A stretch of DNA of 64,000 bases from Nakamurella sp040546275 (GTDB taxonomy: Bacteria; Actinomycetota; Actinomycetes; Mycobacteriales; Nakamurellaceae), in the NCBI RefSeq assembly GCF_040546275.1, contig NZ_JBEPNO010000025.1, positions 25,239 through 89,238 of the forward strand, given 5' to 3'. The notes under the pieces were generated by a model, which worked only from the letters and a program-made list of their open reading frames with translations, was not told the DNA's origin and did no database searches. A program made the translations under genes and the position numbers. Of the stretch, positions 46,353-54,561 are shown one piece after another. Every line of letters begins with the position of its first letter. The stretch's first letter is position 1.

Positions 46353-46661
46353 TCCTCAGATGCTTCAGCCGTGTTCCTGATGGCCTGGGCGACGGCATTG
46401 GCGGTTGCGTCTGATCCGCCCGGCATCCAGGCCGCGCGAGATGGCCAACCGCTCCAACGAGTTGTTCGATCGTGGGCGCGGTCGGCCAAGACGTTACTGC
46501 ATTACCGCGGCTACGACCAGCACGTCGATGTCGCTCCGACGTGCTGCCGTTCGCCCTGTCACTTGTCGAGCTAGTTGGCGCTTCCGTTCCAATTATCTGG
46601 CCGTTCTATTCTCCAATTATTTGGCCTAGCGAGCCGAAGCAGGACAGGGTGGTCTCTGAGA
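46353..46661. other. non-coding gap with a direct repeat
   Basis: No credible gene is seen. CCAATTATCTGGCC (46589-46602) and CCAATTATTTGGCC (46613-46626) are near-identical direct repeats in an unusually AT-rich patch, perhaps a relic of an element end or a protein-binding site. Confidence 0.5.
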
Positions 46662-46889
46662 TCAGGATGTCTTCGAACCGGGACGTGGCGCCAGAACGGC
46701 CATCAAAGCCAGTGCTATACCTGCGCATCCGGTAGTTGCGCCGCCCCACCCAAACGAAGTCAAGGCGTCAAGTAGTAATGCTGCTACCGCAACCAGCACG
46801 AGGACGAGCGCCAAAACCTGAGTCCGAGGTCGATATTGCGTCAGGCGTCGACGAGCACAATGAAGTCTGCCCGGTCGGGGAACCACCAT
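46662..46889 (-). CDS. small hypothetical membrane protein
   Basis: The protein has up to 75 residues with two helices (VLALVLVLVAVAALLLDAL and GCAGIALALMAVL) and a short basic end. It overlaps the end of the upstream minus-strand gene by 49 bp. The start is uncertain (GTG 46889 or a later CTG). A similar pair (short ILVVGRL protein, then membrane protein) occurs at 56.0-56.5 kb. Confidence 0.4.
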   Translation of the reverse strand: MVVPRPGRLHCARRRLTQYRPRTQVLALVLVLVAVAALLLDALTSFGWGGATTGCAGIALALMAVLAPRPGSKTS

Positions 46890-47368
46890 TGGGTCGCCAC
46901 CATTCGATCCATCGGATCAGGTCGCCGTCGCTGGTCGCCTACGGCACGGAGCACCGCATCGGACTCGCGAGCGCCGTAGACGGCGAGGGCATGAAGCCTG
47001 TCGAGTCCGCGCTGCTCGGGTCCAGGTCGTGCAAGAACCCTCAACGCCTTCGCCTGGGAGGCGATCGCCACCAGATCGCTGCACCCGAAGACCACCGCCC
47101 CGTAGGCACCGCAGCGACTCAGCGTCGGCATCGCGAGACCTGATCGGAGTTCAGGTCCCGGGTCGAGTGACAGCAACCTGTCAAAATCGCCGGCAGCATC
47201 GAATGTTCCGAATTCGGCGCCGCCTGGGTCAGGCAGGGCAACCTGGCAACCGCGAACTTCAAGAGAAAAGACGACGCTCACGTCTTGAGTATGAGCCGAG
47301 CCGGCCCGATCAGATGCCGTACGGCGAACGTCCTGCGACGACCAAGCCGCCTCGAGGCGGCCGACCAC
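46841..47368 (-). CDS. hypothetical protein, paralogous N-terminus with 56.4 kb
   Basis: The protein has about 175 residues from GTG 47368; GTG 47281 is an alternative. The coding region includes FSLEVRGCQVALPDPGGAEF and VFGCSDLVAIASQAKALRVLARPGP. Its N-terminal LVVGRLEAAWSSQDVRR aligns in frame with LVVGRLQRRLTAPQDVRL of the small gene at 56304-56483. The family is not recognised. Confidence 0.5.
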   Translation of the reverse strand: MVGRLEAAWSSQDVRRTASDRAGSAHTQDVSVVFSLEVRGCQVALPDPGGAEFGTFDAAGDFDRLLSLDPGPELRSGLAMPTLSRCGAYGAVVFGCSDLVAIASQAKALRVLARPGPEQRGLDRLHALAVYGARESDAVLRAVGDQRRRPDPMDRMVATQWWFPDRADFIVLVDA

Positions 47369-47405
47369 CAGGATCAGGAAGGCGCCCGTCGGGGATCGCC
47401 CCCGA
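47311..47405. repeat. dispersed repeat, copy 1 (copy 2 at 56368-56465)
   Basis: About 90 bp are recognisably similar between the two loci, including CGAACGTCCTGCG and GGCGGCCGAC. Each copy contains a strong hairpin with the same arms, GCCGCCT/AGGCGGC, but different loops (CG here, TTGG in copy 2). Confidence 0.65.
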
Positions 47406-47433
47406 ATGCGGATCCCCGACCGGGACGACGGTC

Positions 47434-47700
47434 TCAGCGCCGGCAGGCATCGCGTCGATGATCGATATCGAGTACGTACACGACGCCCTCTGTGTGGTCG
47501 ATGCGGTAGCGAACGCGGTACTCCCCCCGTCGGGCGCGCCACTGTCCGGCAAAGGGCGGACGCAGCTCGGCACCGACGCGAAGAGGATTGTCGGCCAGGG
47601 GACCGAATAAGAACTCGACGCAGGCGGCGGCTGCCGCCTCGGGAAGCCCCTCGGCCAGCTGGCGTGCGGCAGTCCGGGTCACGACGACCCGAAAGGTCAT
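47434..47700 (-). CDS. RelE/ParE-superfamily toxin
   Basis: This 88-residue RelE-fold toxin reads FRVVVTRTAARQLAEGLPEAAAAACVEFLFGPLADNPLRVG, then GQWRARRGEYRVRYRIDHTEGVVYVLDIDHR. The basic residues in the last strands are those used for mRNA cleavage in RelE relatives. It overlaps its antitoxin by 4 bp. Confidence 0.88.
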   Translation of the reverse strand: MTFRVVVTRTAARQLAEGLPEAAAAACVEFLFGPLADNPLRVGAELRPPFAGQWRARRGEYRVRYRIDHTEGVVYVLDIDHRRDACRR

Positions 47701-47978
47701 TCAGTCGCCGCCGACTTGGAAAGAAGTGCTCGTACGGCTTGTTCGTCGAGCACCCGTCCATGCTCGATGTCTTGCTCTGCACTCTGGAGTCGTGCGATGG
47801 CGTCAGGGTCGCTGAGCAGCTCAATGGTCGCTTCGATCGACTCGAGATCGTCGGCGGCGAGCAGGACGACGTAGTCGCGGCCATTTCGAGTGATTTGGAC
47901 GCGCTCATGGGTCGTGGCGACTTCCTCGGCGATCTCTGACAGTCGTGCTTTGACCTCGGACAGCGGCAGCGTAGTCAT
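47697..47978 (-). CDS. Phd/YefM-family antitoxin
   Basis: The protein has 93 residues. The DNA-binding N-terminus is TLPLSEVKARLSEIAEEVATTHERVQITRNGRDYVVLLAADDLESIEATIELL, and the acidic, flexible C-terminus binds the toxin. It is first in the operon, as usual. No ribosome-binding site is seen and a TATGAT lies 9 bp before the ATG, suggesting a leaderless mRNA. Confidence 0.88.
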   Translation of the reverse strand: MTTLPLSEVKARLSEIAEEVATTHERVQITRNGRDYVVLLAADDLESIEATIELLSDPDAIARLQSAEQDIEHGRVLDEQAVRALLSKSAATE

Positions 47979-47997
47979 AGACCAGAATCATAGTCTA
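47978..47997 (-). promoter_or_regulatory. antitoxin operator/promoter
   Basis: TAGAC - 10 nt - GTCTA brackets the -10-like TATGAT (minus strand, 47987-47992). This allows the antitoxin to repress its own transcription. Confidence 0.45.
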
Positions 47998-48159
47998 AAT
48001 GTAATCTCTACGTAGGGCACGGGCTGTTCCGGTTACGGATCCCGTTGTGGCAACGGCCGCCGCCGGAGTCGTTCCGTCACCGGTCAGCGTTGTGGCACCG
48101 GAACCGGACATCGATGTCTTCCAGCTGCCGCGCCAGTTCGGGGCCGAGCAGTCTCGATG

Positions 48160-48900
48160 TCATGTAAGCGTGCGCCCAAAGAAGTCAGCGAGTGCTTTCC
48201 AGTGCCGGGAGGCAGCGGCCTCGTCGTAGGTGTCGTTGTCGGGCACCGCGAAGCCGTGATGGGCTGGATAGGTCTCGACCAGGTGTGACACTCCGGCCTC
48301 GGTCAGGGCGGCTTCCAGCAGCTCACGCTGGTCGTCGGTGAACGACTGATCCTCGACCGCCCCGGCCACGTAGACAGTGGCGGTGATGTCACCGGCTCGC
48401 AGATGAGGGCTCTCGGGGCTGTCGGCGACTGCAAGGCCGCCGCCGTGGAACGACGCGGCCGCGCCGATCGCTTCGCCCAGCCGCCCGGCGACGATCATCG
48501 ACGTGCGACCGCCCATGCAGTAACCGGTCGTCCCGACGGGGCCGCCGGTCGTCTCCGGCCTGGCGAGCACGAAGTCGATGAACGCGCGGGCATCGGCGGC
48601 CATGACCTCAGGCGTGACCGTGCCCATCAGCGCGAACAGCCGAGCCCGCTCGTCGGAGTCGGCGAAGACGGTGGCAGCGTCGAACGGTGCCCACGGCGCA
48701 TCGCGGTAGTAGACGTCGGGCACCAGGGTCACGTAGCCGAGGCCAGCCAGATGCTCGGCCATGTCGCGGTGAGCGGCACGCAGGCCCGCGGCGTCGGGGT
48801 ACATGATGACGGCCGGCCACGGGCCATCCCCGTCGGGCACGTGCAGCGACGCCGGCGCTACCCCATCGGCCGTCGGAACCTCGACATCGTGCTGGGTCAT
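48160..48900 (-). CDS. dienelactone hydrolase family protein
   Basis: The protein has 246 residues. The Cys nucleophile is in GTTGYCMGGRTSM, the acid is in the GAVEDQSF region, and the His is in YPAHHGFAVPD. This gives the Cys-Asp-His triad of carboxymethylenebutenolidases. The start at ATG 48900 follows GGAGAG. It opens lactone rings or related esters; the true substrate is unknown. Confidence 0.9.
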   Translation of the reverse strand: MTQHDVEVPTADGVAPASLHVPDGDGPWPAVIMYPDAAGLRAAHRDMAEHLAGLGYVTLVPDVYYRDAPWAPFDAATVFADSDERARLFALMGTVTPEVMAADARAFIDFVLARPETTGGPVGTTGYCMGGRTSMIVAGRLGEAIGAAASFHGGGLAVADSPESPHLRAGDITATVYVAGAVEDQSFTDDQRELLEAALTEAGVSHLVETYPAHHGFAVPDNDTYDEAAASRHWKALADFFGRTLT

Positions 48901-49231
48901 TCGTCTCTCCTCAGGGCACGCGCTGATGCAGCCCGACCAGTCAAAGCCTGGGATGCTCGCTTCTGTCCACGTTACCCACCGCCGTGGCCAGGCTGCTCGG
49001 TCGTGGATAGCCGCCCGCAGAGCGACCGTCGCCGGGCGGTGCGACGACGACCGAACCGTGGACGAGGACCTACGTCCGTCGTTCCGCAAGGCAGATCGCC
49101 CAACGGGCTGACCGTCCCGGTGAGCGTTCGTCGTACGGGACGGCGGGGCCCCCAGGATCGTGGCCGACCGCATGCGGCGCTACACAGAAGCCCGTCTGTA
49201 CGAAACGGCACGCGACTCGTACGATATAGGC
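48901..49231. other. intergenic region before the second TA module
   Basis: No supported gene is seen. The end holds the promoter of the TA module: an 8-bp palindrome TCGTACGA (49217-49224) overlaps a TACGAT 7 bp before ATG 49232, so a leaderless, autorepressed mRNA is likely. Confidence 0.5.
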
Positions 49232-49480
49232 ATGGCCACGATGAACATCAGCGACGCGCGCGACCACCTTCCGGCCGCGATGGAGACGGCACGTACCGAG
49301 GCGGTTTTCCTTCAGCGCCATGGCCGCCCGGCCGGGGTACTGGTGAGTCCGGAGCGTTTCGAACAACTGATGCAAGCGTTGGAAGATGCCGAGGACGCCG
49401 CTGCCTTCGACGAGGCTATGGCGGAGGAGGGACCAAACATTCCCTGGGAACAGGTCAAAGCTGACCTCGGCTGGGCGTGA
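49232..49480 (+). CDS. Phd/YefM-family antitoxin
   Basis: The protein has 82 residues. It reads MNISDARDHLPAAMETARTEAVFLQRHGRPAGVLVSPERFEQLMQAL, then an acidic C-terminus (AFDEAMAEEGPNIPWEQVKADLGW). It is four bp into the downstream toxin (GTGA overlap). ATG 49232 has no ribosome-binding site but lies at the expected distance from a -10. Confidence 0.9.
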   Translation: MATMNISDARDHLPAAMETARTEAVFLQRHGRPAGVLVSPERFEQLMQALEDAEDAAAFDEAMAEEGPNIPWEQVKADLGWA

Positions 49481-49737
49481 GCCGTTACCGGATCGAGCTC
49501 CGCCCAGCGGCCGCCCGTGCCTTGCGCAAGCTCGACCCCGCGGTCAGTCGACGCATCCAAGGCGCGATCGCTTTGCTTGCCGAAGATCCGCGCCCGCCCG
49601 GTGCGCGCGCACTACCGGGCCGACCAGGCCTTCGAGTTCGGGTCGGCGACTACCGCATCCTTTACACCGTCCAGGACGACGTCCTGTTGATCGTCGTCGT
49701 CAGGCTCGGACACAGACGCGACATCTACGACCAGTAG
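49477..49737 (+). CDS. RelE-family toxin
   Basis: This 86-residue protein reads YRIELRPAAARALRKLDPAVSRRIQGAIALLAEDPRPPGARALPG, then LRVRVGDYRILYTVQDDVLLIVVVRLGHRRDIY. It has the canonical RelE pattern with Arg and the terminal Tyr. The GTG start overlaps the antitoxin stop. Confidence 0.92.
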   Translation: MSRYRIELRPAAARALRKLDPAVSRRIQGAIALLAEDPRPPGARALPGRPGLRVRVGDYRILYTVQDDVLLIVVVRLGHRRDIYDQ

Positions 49738-49881
49738 CACCCAACTTCTCGTCGGCCGATCCCCAACGGGCGGACCCGAAGACCGCCCTGTTGGCCGACC
49801 CAATATGGCCACAGCCAATGACGAGCCTCATCGCGGTACCGGCGCGCACAATGTCATGCATGACCCTAGTGGCCGTGATCG

Positions 49882-50148
49882 TTGACCTTGCCGATAGCCA
49901 GCTTCCGGGCCGGCCGACAGGTTGGGAGCGGGTCGGCATTGCTGCAATTGGCCTCGATCTTCGTTGCGACCCGCATGCTGGTCACCGGAATCGGGCGACC
50001 TCAGACCTCGAAGTACCTTGACACTTTGGGGAACTGGCATGCTCCCGGCGCCAGGTCACCAAGAGCACCCCGGGGCCTCATCGCCGCCGGGGTCATCTGC
50101 GGGCCAGTGGGAGTCGCCCTGATCGTCTACGCCGCCTTCTTCGCTTGA
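49882..50148 (+). CDS. hypothetical protein with C-terminal hydrophobic segment
   Basis: This is an 88-residue frame from TTG, ending in a likely membrane helix (GLIAAGVICGPVGVALIVYAAFF). It has no ribosome-binding site and no recognised family. It could be a remnant of a longer membrane protein. Confidence 0.25.
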   Translation: MTLPIASFRAGRQVGSGSALLQLASIFVATRMLVTGIGRPQTSKYLDTLGNWHAPGARSPRAPRGLIAAGVICGPVGVALIVYAAFFA

Positions 50149-50498
50149 TGTGGCCAGCAGTCGGAGGCAACGGCAACACCGACTTCCGCTTCAGCTCCAA
50201 CGCAGCAGGCGGTTCATATCCGGATCCTGTTTCGGTCACCAGTCCTTGAGCAGGACGATGTGCGGGGTAGGCAGTCAGATGGGCAGAACAGTCAACGGCT
50301 GGCCGGTTCCCGTGACCAACACCCGATCGGTGACCGGTCAGTTCATCGGGGTGGGTCGATGTCGGGATTGCCGATGGTGCGCCACCGCGAGATTGGAGCG
50401 ACGATGAAGATCGCCTTGCCGATGACGTCCGACGTGGGGACGGGCCGTCCGCAGGTCGGCGGTGCAGCGGCGGGTTTGAGTTGGGAACGCACCTGACG
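50149..50498. other. intergenic region with a dispersed-repeat copy
   Basis: No supported gene is seen. CGATCGGTGACCGGTCA (50324-50340) is identical to most of the 18-bp unit that is tandem at 58.73-58.79 kb. Confidence 0.55.
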
Positions 50499-50759
50499 TC
50501 AGTAGTGGTCTCGGGCTTGCAGGACGACGATGTGCTTGTCCGTGACGTAGTAGACCAAGCGGTTGGCTTCATCGATCCTGCGGGACCAGGCGCCCGCCAG
50601 GATGTGCTTGAGCGGTTCCGGTTTGCCAATACCGACGAACGGGTCGCGGAGCACATCGGCGATGAGCTGGTTGACGCGCTTGAGCGTCTTGCGGTCCTGG
50701 GTCTGCCAGTAGAGGTAGTCCTCCCACCCGTTCGGATCGAAGGCGAGGGTCCGGGTCAC
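50499..50759 (-). CDS. yoeB: YoeB/Txe-family toxin
   Basis: The protein has 86 residues. FDPNGWEDYLYWQTQDRKTLKRVNQLIADVLRDPFVGIGKPEPLKH, then LAGAWSRRIDEANRLVYYVTDKHIVVLQARDHY is the full YoeB pattern, with catalytic Glu, Arg and the terminal His-Tyr. It is a ribosome-dependent mRNA interferase. It overlaps yefM by 4 bp. Confidence 0.95.
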   Translation of the reverse strand: MTRTLAFDPNGWEDYLYWQTQDRKTLKRVNQLIADVLRDPFVGIGKPEPLKHILAGAWSRRIDEANRLVYYVTDKHIVVLQARDHY

Positions 50760-51007
50760 GCATCCCGGAGATCATGGTGCTCGAATTCGCCGCGCCGGAC
50801 GCGCTCGATCGCTTCAAGCAGCCGTCCTGCGTTTGCGGGAGTCCTCAGGAGGTAGGCGGTCTCGGTCAATGCGTCGTAGTCGTCCTTGGACATGATGACC
50901 GCGTTGCCGTGCCTGGAGACGACCTCGACCGCAGTGTGGTCGTCGTTGACTTGCTGGATGAGCCCGAACAGGCCCTTACGTGCATCAGTTGCAGTGATCG
51001 CAGTCAT
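50756..51007 (-). CDS. yefM: YefM-family antitoxin
   Basis: The protein has 83 residues. It reads ITATDARKGLFGLIQQVNDDHTAVEVVSRHGNAVIMSKDDYDALTETAYLLRTPANAGRLLEAIE. The ATG follows GGGAGGTG, one of the best ribosome-binding sites in the window, fitting the need for excess antitoxin. A perfect palindrome lies 14 bp upstream. Confidence 0.95.
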   Translation of the reverse strand: MTAITATDARKGLFGLIQQVNDDHTAVEVVSRHGNAVIMSKDDYDALTETAYLLRTPANAGRLLEAIERVRRGEFEHHDLRDA

Positions 51008-51020
51008 TGCATCACCTCCC

Positions 51021-51044
51021 AGTGGTACGTTTTACTGTACCACT
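51021..51044. promoter_or_regulatory. yefM-yoeB operator
   Basis: AGTGGTAC - 8 nt - GTACCACT is a perfect 8-bp inverted repeat with a TACAGT -10-like element (minus strand, 51034-51039) inside. The GTAC core is like the TGTACA-type boxes of other yefM operators. Confidence 0.75.
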
Positions 51045-51444
51045 TCCGTGGCTTGAATGCCGGGAAATCCCGGCTCAGCGAGGCGCCGCCGCGAAGACCC
51101 TGCCCGGGGCCCGGTGACCGATCGCTCATCGGAAGCCAGGTGGCCGAGGTGACCTGCCACGTACATCCTTTCGCTGGCTTCAGTCGTCTATGTAGCGGAC
51201 ACCCGTGAGTCGCGACTACCGAAGGGGCGGCGCAGGCATGGACACCGCGACGGAGGCAGCGCTGCGGCAGCTCTACATCAAGCACTACCAACCCACGGCC
51301 CCGGCAAAGTCGGTTTGACGATTCCTGACCTGCGGTGATGGGCTGCGACACGCCGTGAGGATGCGGTTTTCGGGTGCGCGTGGTCCGTGGTGATGATCAT
51401 GAAGGTTCTTCAGGCCGCTCACTCACAGCCAAGGACCACGCCCG
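51045..51444. other. intergenic region ending at an IS fragment
   Basis: No complete gene is seen. A 26-codon frame (51240-51317, DTATEAALRQLYIKHYQP...) is too short to assign. The last about 130 bp look like the left end of the ISAs1-type fragment that follows. Confidence 0.4.
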
Positions 51445-51556
51445 ATGTCATCATCACCCAGCTACACCGTCGTTGACCAATTCGACGAAGATGAATTCCC
51501 CGACATCCCGGCGGCGCCGGCGGCGTTGCTCCGAGCCCTGCGATCGGTTCCCGACC
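51445..51556 (+). pseudogene. ISAs1-family transposase, N-terminal fragment
   Basis: About 38 residues (SYTVVDQFDEDEF, then AALLRALRSVPDP) resemble the very start of ISAs1/H-repeat transposases, which continue RxRRGVRHPL. Here the sequence switches at VPDP to antisense ISL3 sequence. It is a remnant. Confidence 0.5.
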
Positions 51557-51866
51557 CCAGCTGCTGGGTCAGACCCGGGATCTGTTCGACGAACGTTGCG
51601 GTGCGGCAGTCAGCCTGATCGCAGAAGAACCTGCGCGCCGTCAGCCACAACACCGTCGGCTGCCCGGCGACCGGTAGATCCGCCAATTGACGCCGGTAGG
51701 TGCTGTGCACCCGCGTCGACACCCGCCTGCAGCGGACGCACCGCGCTGCCCGCGCCCTCGGATGCGCGGAGATCCTCACCATGCCGTCGACCGTGCGAAT
51801 GTCGTCGACCTTCACCAGCGATAGGTGCGCAAGCAGAACGCGGCAAGAACGGCAGTCAACAGCCAT
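51556..51866 (-). pseudogene. ISL3-family transposase, N-terminal fragment
   Basis: LAHLSLVKVDDIRTVDGMVRISAHPRARAARCVRCRRVSTRVHSTYRRQLADLPVAGQPTVLWLTARRFFCDQADCRTATFVEQIPGL is the N-terminal zinc-finger region of ISL3 transposases (two CxxC pairs). The DDE domain is missing and the frame runs into ISAs1 antisense sequence. It is a dead fragment. Confidence 0.8.
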
Positions 51867-51945
51867 GCCTCCAGGGGATCACACACCTTCCCTGGTCCGA
51901 GCGCCGGATCCCCAACCAGCTTCACGGAACTTGAGCCAGAACCAC

Positions 51946-52149
51946 TTACCGTGCAATTTCACACACCATCAGCTTGAAAGGGTTCCTAACCAGGACACCG
52001 AAGAACCCGACAACTACCATTTCGAATAGCCCGTTCCCCGGGAAACGGCCAACCAGCCGTCCGGAAGCCGAACCTCCAGCGGTGACGATCTGGTCATCCC
52101 CCAGCACGACCGTCGCGATGTATCTCGTCTCCGCAACGGGATCGCTCAA
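51946..52149 (-). CDS. small hypothetical protein (doubtful)
   Basis: This is a 67-residue frame from TTG with a hydrophobic C-terminal half (LFEMVVVGFFGVLVRNPFKLMV). There is no ribosome-binding site or known family, and it lies between an IS fragment and the intron. It may be a chance frame. Confidence 0.25.
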   Translation of the reverse strand: MSDPVAETRYIATVVLGDDQIVTAGGSASGRLVGRFPGNGLFEMVVVGFFGVLVRNPFKLMVCEIAR

Positions 52150-52859
52150 CGGGCAGACGAGCGTTGAAGCCTGGAGTCATCGCTGCGTCGACGGGCACGC
52201 GGATAAAAATCAGCGGCTTTCCAAATCCGCAAGTTCGGCAGGTAGCGGAAGGCCCAGCGCCCTAACCTCGATCTTTCGTGCGCCCAGCGGAACTGGAGGT
52301 GACCTCGTGTCGGGGTGATCTGTTGGTTCGTGCTCGTCGTCGCTTGCCGGTGCGAGTCCGGTCCGGGTAGCTGTCAGGAGGCCCGGTAGCAGACTGGCGG
52401 CTCGGGTTGGAAACGGTCAGGGTCGAAGCCCAGTGTCAAAAGCCCTTATGGGGGAGCAACTGTTCGGTCCGCAGCATGAAGGGCAAACCTGCAGCGTCGT
52501 TAGAGGTCCTGCCCGTGAGGGTGGGAGCAGAGGGAGCCGAGCCGCTGTTAGCACGGCGAAGGCCATGGACGCGGTGAAGAACCTGAAATCGCAGCCGCCA
52601 AGAACCCTCCGGCGTATGGGGTGTGGAACGTTCAGATAGTGACGGCGGGAACTGGGGAGGCCCTCCCCGGCCCGGTGACCTGCGATGTTGTCACCGGAGA
52701 GACGCGCCCTATGACCGGTCTTCGCCGGGAAGTGGGTGTCGTGTCGGGTGGGCGTCGGAGGCGGCCGTAGTACTGCTGGAGCCGAGCGGACAACACAACC
52801 GCCGGTGAGGGAAGGGCCGCTGCTTCGTCGATGTGTCGTGCTCGTCTTGGAGGTGCCCG

Positions 52860-54237
52860 GTGAGTGCCGTTTCGGCTAGTTCCGCCGCTTCGGGGTCTGT
52901 GATGGACCCGGTTCGTGCCTTGCAGCATGCGCTTTACCGGGCGGCCAAGGCTGATCCCGGGCGAAGGTTCCACGCGCTTTCGGACAAGGTCTATCGCAGG
53001 GATGTCCTTGAGCGGGCGTGGGTCGATGTGCGCCGCAATGGCGGCGCGGCCGGTATCGACCGTACGAGCATTGCCGATGTCCAGGAGTACGGGGTGTCCC
53101 GGCTGCTGGATGAGTTGGTCGCGGATCTGAAGGTCGGCAGGTGGCGTCCTTCTCCGGCGCGTCGGGTGTTCATACCCAAGCCCGGTAGTGGGGAGTTGCG
53201 TCCTTTGTCGATTCCGACGGTGCGTGATCGGATCGTGCAGGCTGCGGTGAAGATCGTGCTCGAGCCGATCTTGACAGGCCGATATGTTGCCGTGTTCTTT
53301 CGGGTTCCGCCCGAAACGTTCAACACACGATGCCCTGCAGGTACTTGTGGATGAGTCCTGGCGGGGACGGCGGTGGGTGGTTGAGACGGACATCGCCAAT
53401 TGTTTCGAGGCGATTCCGCACGACAAGTTGATACAGGCGGTGCAGGAACGCGTCTGTGACCGATCCGTAGTGCAGCTGCTGCGCGGCATGTTGCGCGCTG
53501 GGGTGATGCACGATGGGCAGGTCCGGCGATCGGTGACCGGCACTCCGCAGGGCGGGGTCGTTTCCCCGCTGCTGGCGAACATCTATTTGCACCGGATCGA
53601 TCGGGCATGGGATGCGCGTGAGCACGGGGTGCTGGTGCGGTTCGCCGATGACGTGGTGGTGATGTGCTCCACGGAGCGGCAGGCCAAAGCTGCGCTTGCG
53701 CAGATGAGGGTCCTGCTGGCCGATCTCGGTCTGGAACCGAAGGCGGCCAAGACCCGGATCGTGCAACTGGTCGTGGGTGGCGAGGGTGTGGATTTCCTCG
53801 GCTTTCACCACCGGCTGGTCCGCAGTGACGGGCGACGCTCCGGAAAGCGTGTCGTGTTCCTGGCCCGTTGGCCCGCGAACAAGGCGATGCAGCATGCCCG
53901 CGACCGGATCCGGGAATTGACGGACCGGTCACTGCTGCTGCTTCCCATCAACGCGACGGTGGATCGGGTCAACCGGTTTGTCCGCGGCTGGGCCGCGTAC
54001 TTCCGGTTCGGCAACTCCACCCGTCACTTTGCGAAGGTCAGGGACTACATGCGGATGCGTCTGGCGCTGTTGATCAGCAAGCGGCACAGACGTTCCCGGG
54101 CCTTCGGTCGTTCGGTGGTGTTCTTCCAATCACCGAATCACTTGGGACTTTTCAGCCTTGACGGGATCATTGCCGCACCCAGGCCCTTCCGGGCCTGGCG
54201 GGTGACACCGAATGCCGGCGGTGAACGACGTCGGTGA
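52860..54237 (+). pseudogene. ltrA: group II intron reverse transcriptase/maturase with +1 frameshift
   Basis: GTG 52860 follows GGAGG. RT blocks run in order: RDVLERAWVDVRRNGGAAGIDR, RRVFIPKPGSGELRPLSIPTVRDRIVQAAVKIVLEPI, then a one-base gain near 53274, then LPCSFGFRPKRSTHDALQ, ETDIANCFEAIPHDKL, GTPQGGVVSPLLANIYLHRID and the catalytic RFADDVVVMC. The maturase domain (WAAYFRFGNSTRHFAKVRDYMRMRL) follows. No HNH endonuclease is seen. Without the extra base the protein would have about 458 residues. Confidence 0.9.
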
Positions 54238-54268
54238 GCCGTGTGCGGGAGAACCGCATGCACGGTTC
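54236..54268 (+). ncRNA. group II intron domain V
   Basis: GAGCCGTGTGCGG - GAGAA - CCGCATGCACGGTTC folds into the 33-34-nt catalytic hairpin with the AGC-type triad and a GAGAA loop. It overlaps the stop codon of the reverse transcriptase. Confidence 0.9.
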
Positions 54269-54561
54269 GACGGGCGGGAGCTGGAAACGGAGCGAGTTGG
54301 CCAGGGCCACCGAAGTGGGACAACCCGACGGGAAACCGCGGGCACCAAGGCATCGGGACCTACCGCCAACCACCGCCACCGCGCCAGCTCCCGACCCTAC
54401 GCGAGGTGGACGACCCTGCCTGTAAGCGATAGATCAGCGGTTCTGAGGCTGTCCGTCGGGTCGAAGGCGTCGTCAGATCGCCCCTATGGTCACCTGGGGT
54501 GGTGCCGGATTCCACGTTCCGGTTGGGCTTCCTGGTGCTGGTCGACGGGGGTTGTTGCAGG

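Larger units (their letters stand above)
52350..54420 (+). mobile_element. group II intron (approximate limits)
   Basis: About 500 bp of structured, uninterrupted non-coding sequence precede a reverse transcriptase ORF that is followed directly by a textbook domain V. A GTGCGAG at 52350 fits the 5' consensus (GUGYG). The 3' end is not defined: domain VI should lie within about 60 bp of 54268. The host exons are not recognisable. The RT is frameshifted, so the intron may need help to move. Confidence 0.75.

Noticed and set aside
47406..47939. 177-codon plus-strand frame over the first toxin-antitoxin pair
   Set aside because: Antisense to an unmistakable RelE/Phd pair.
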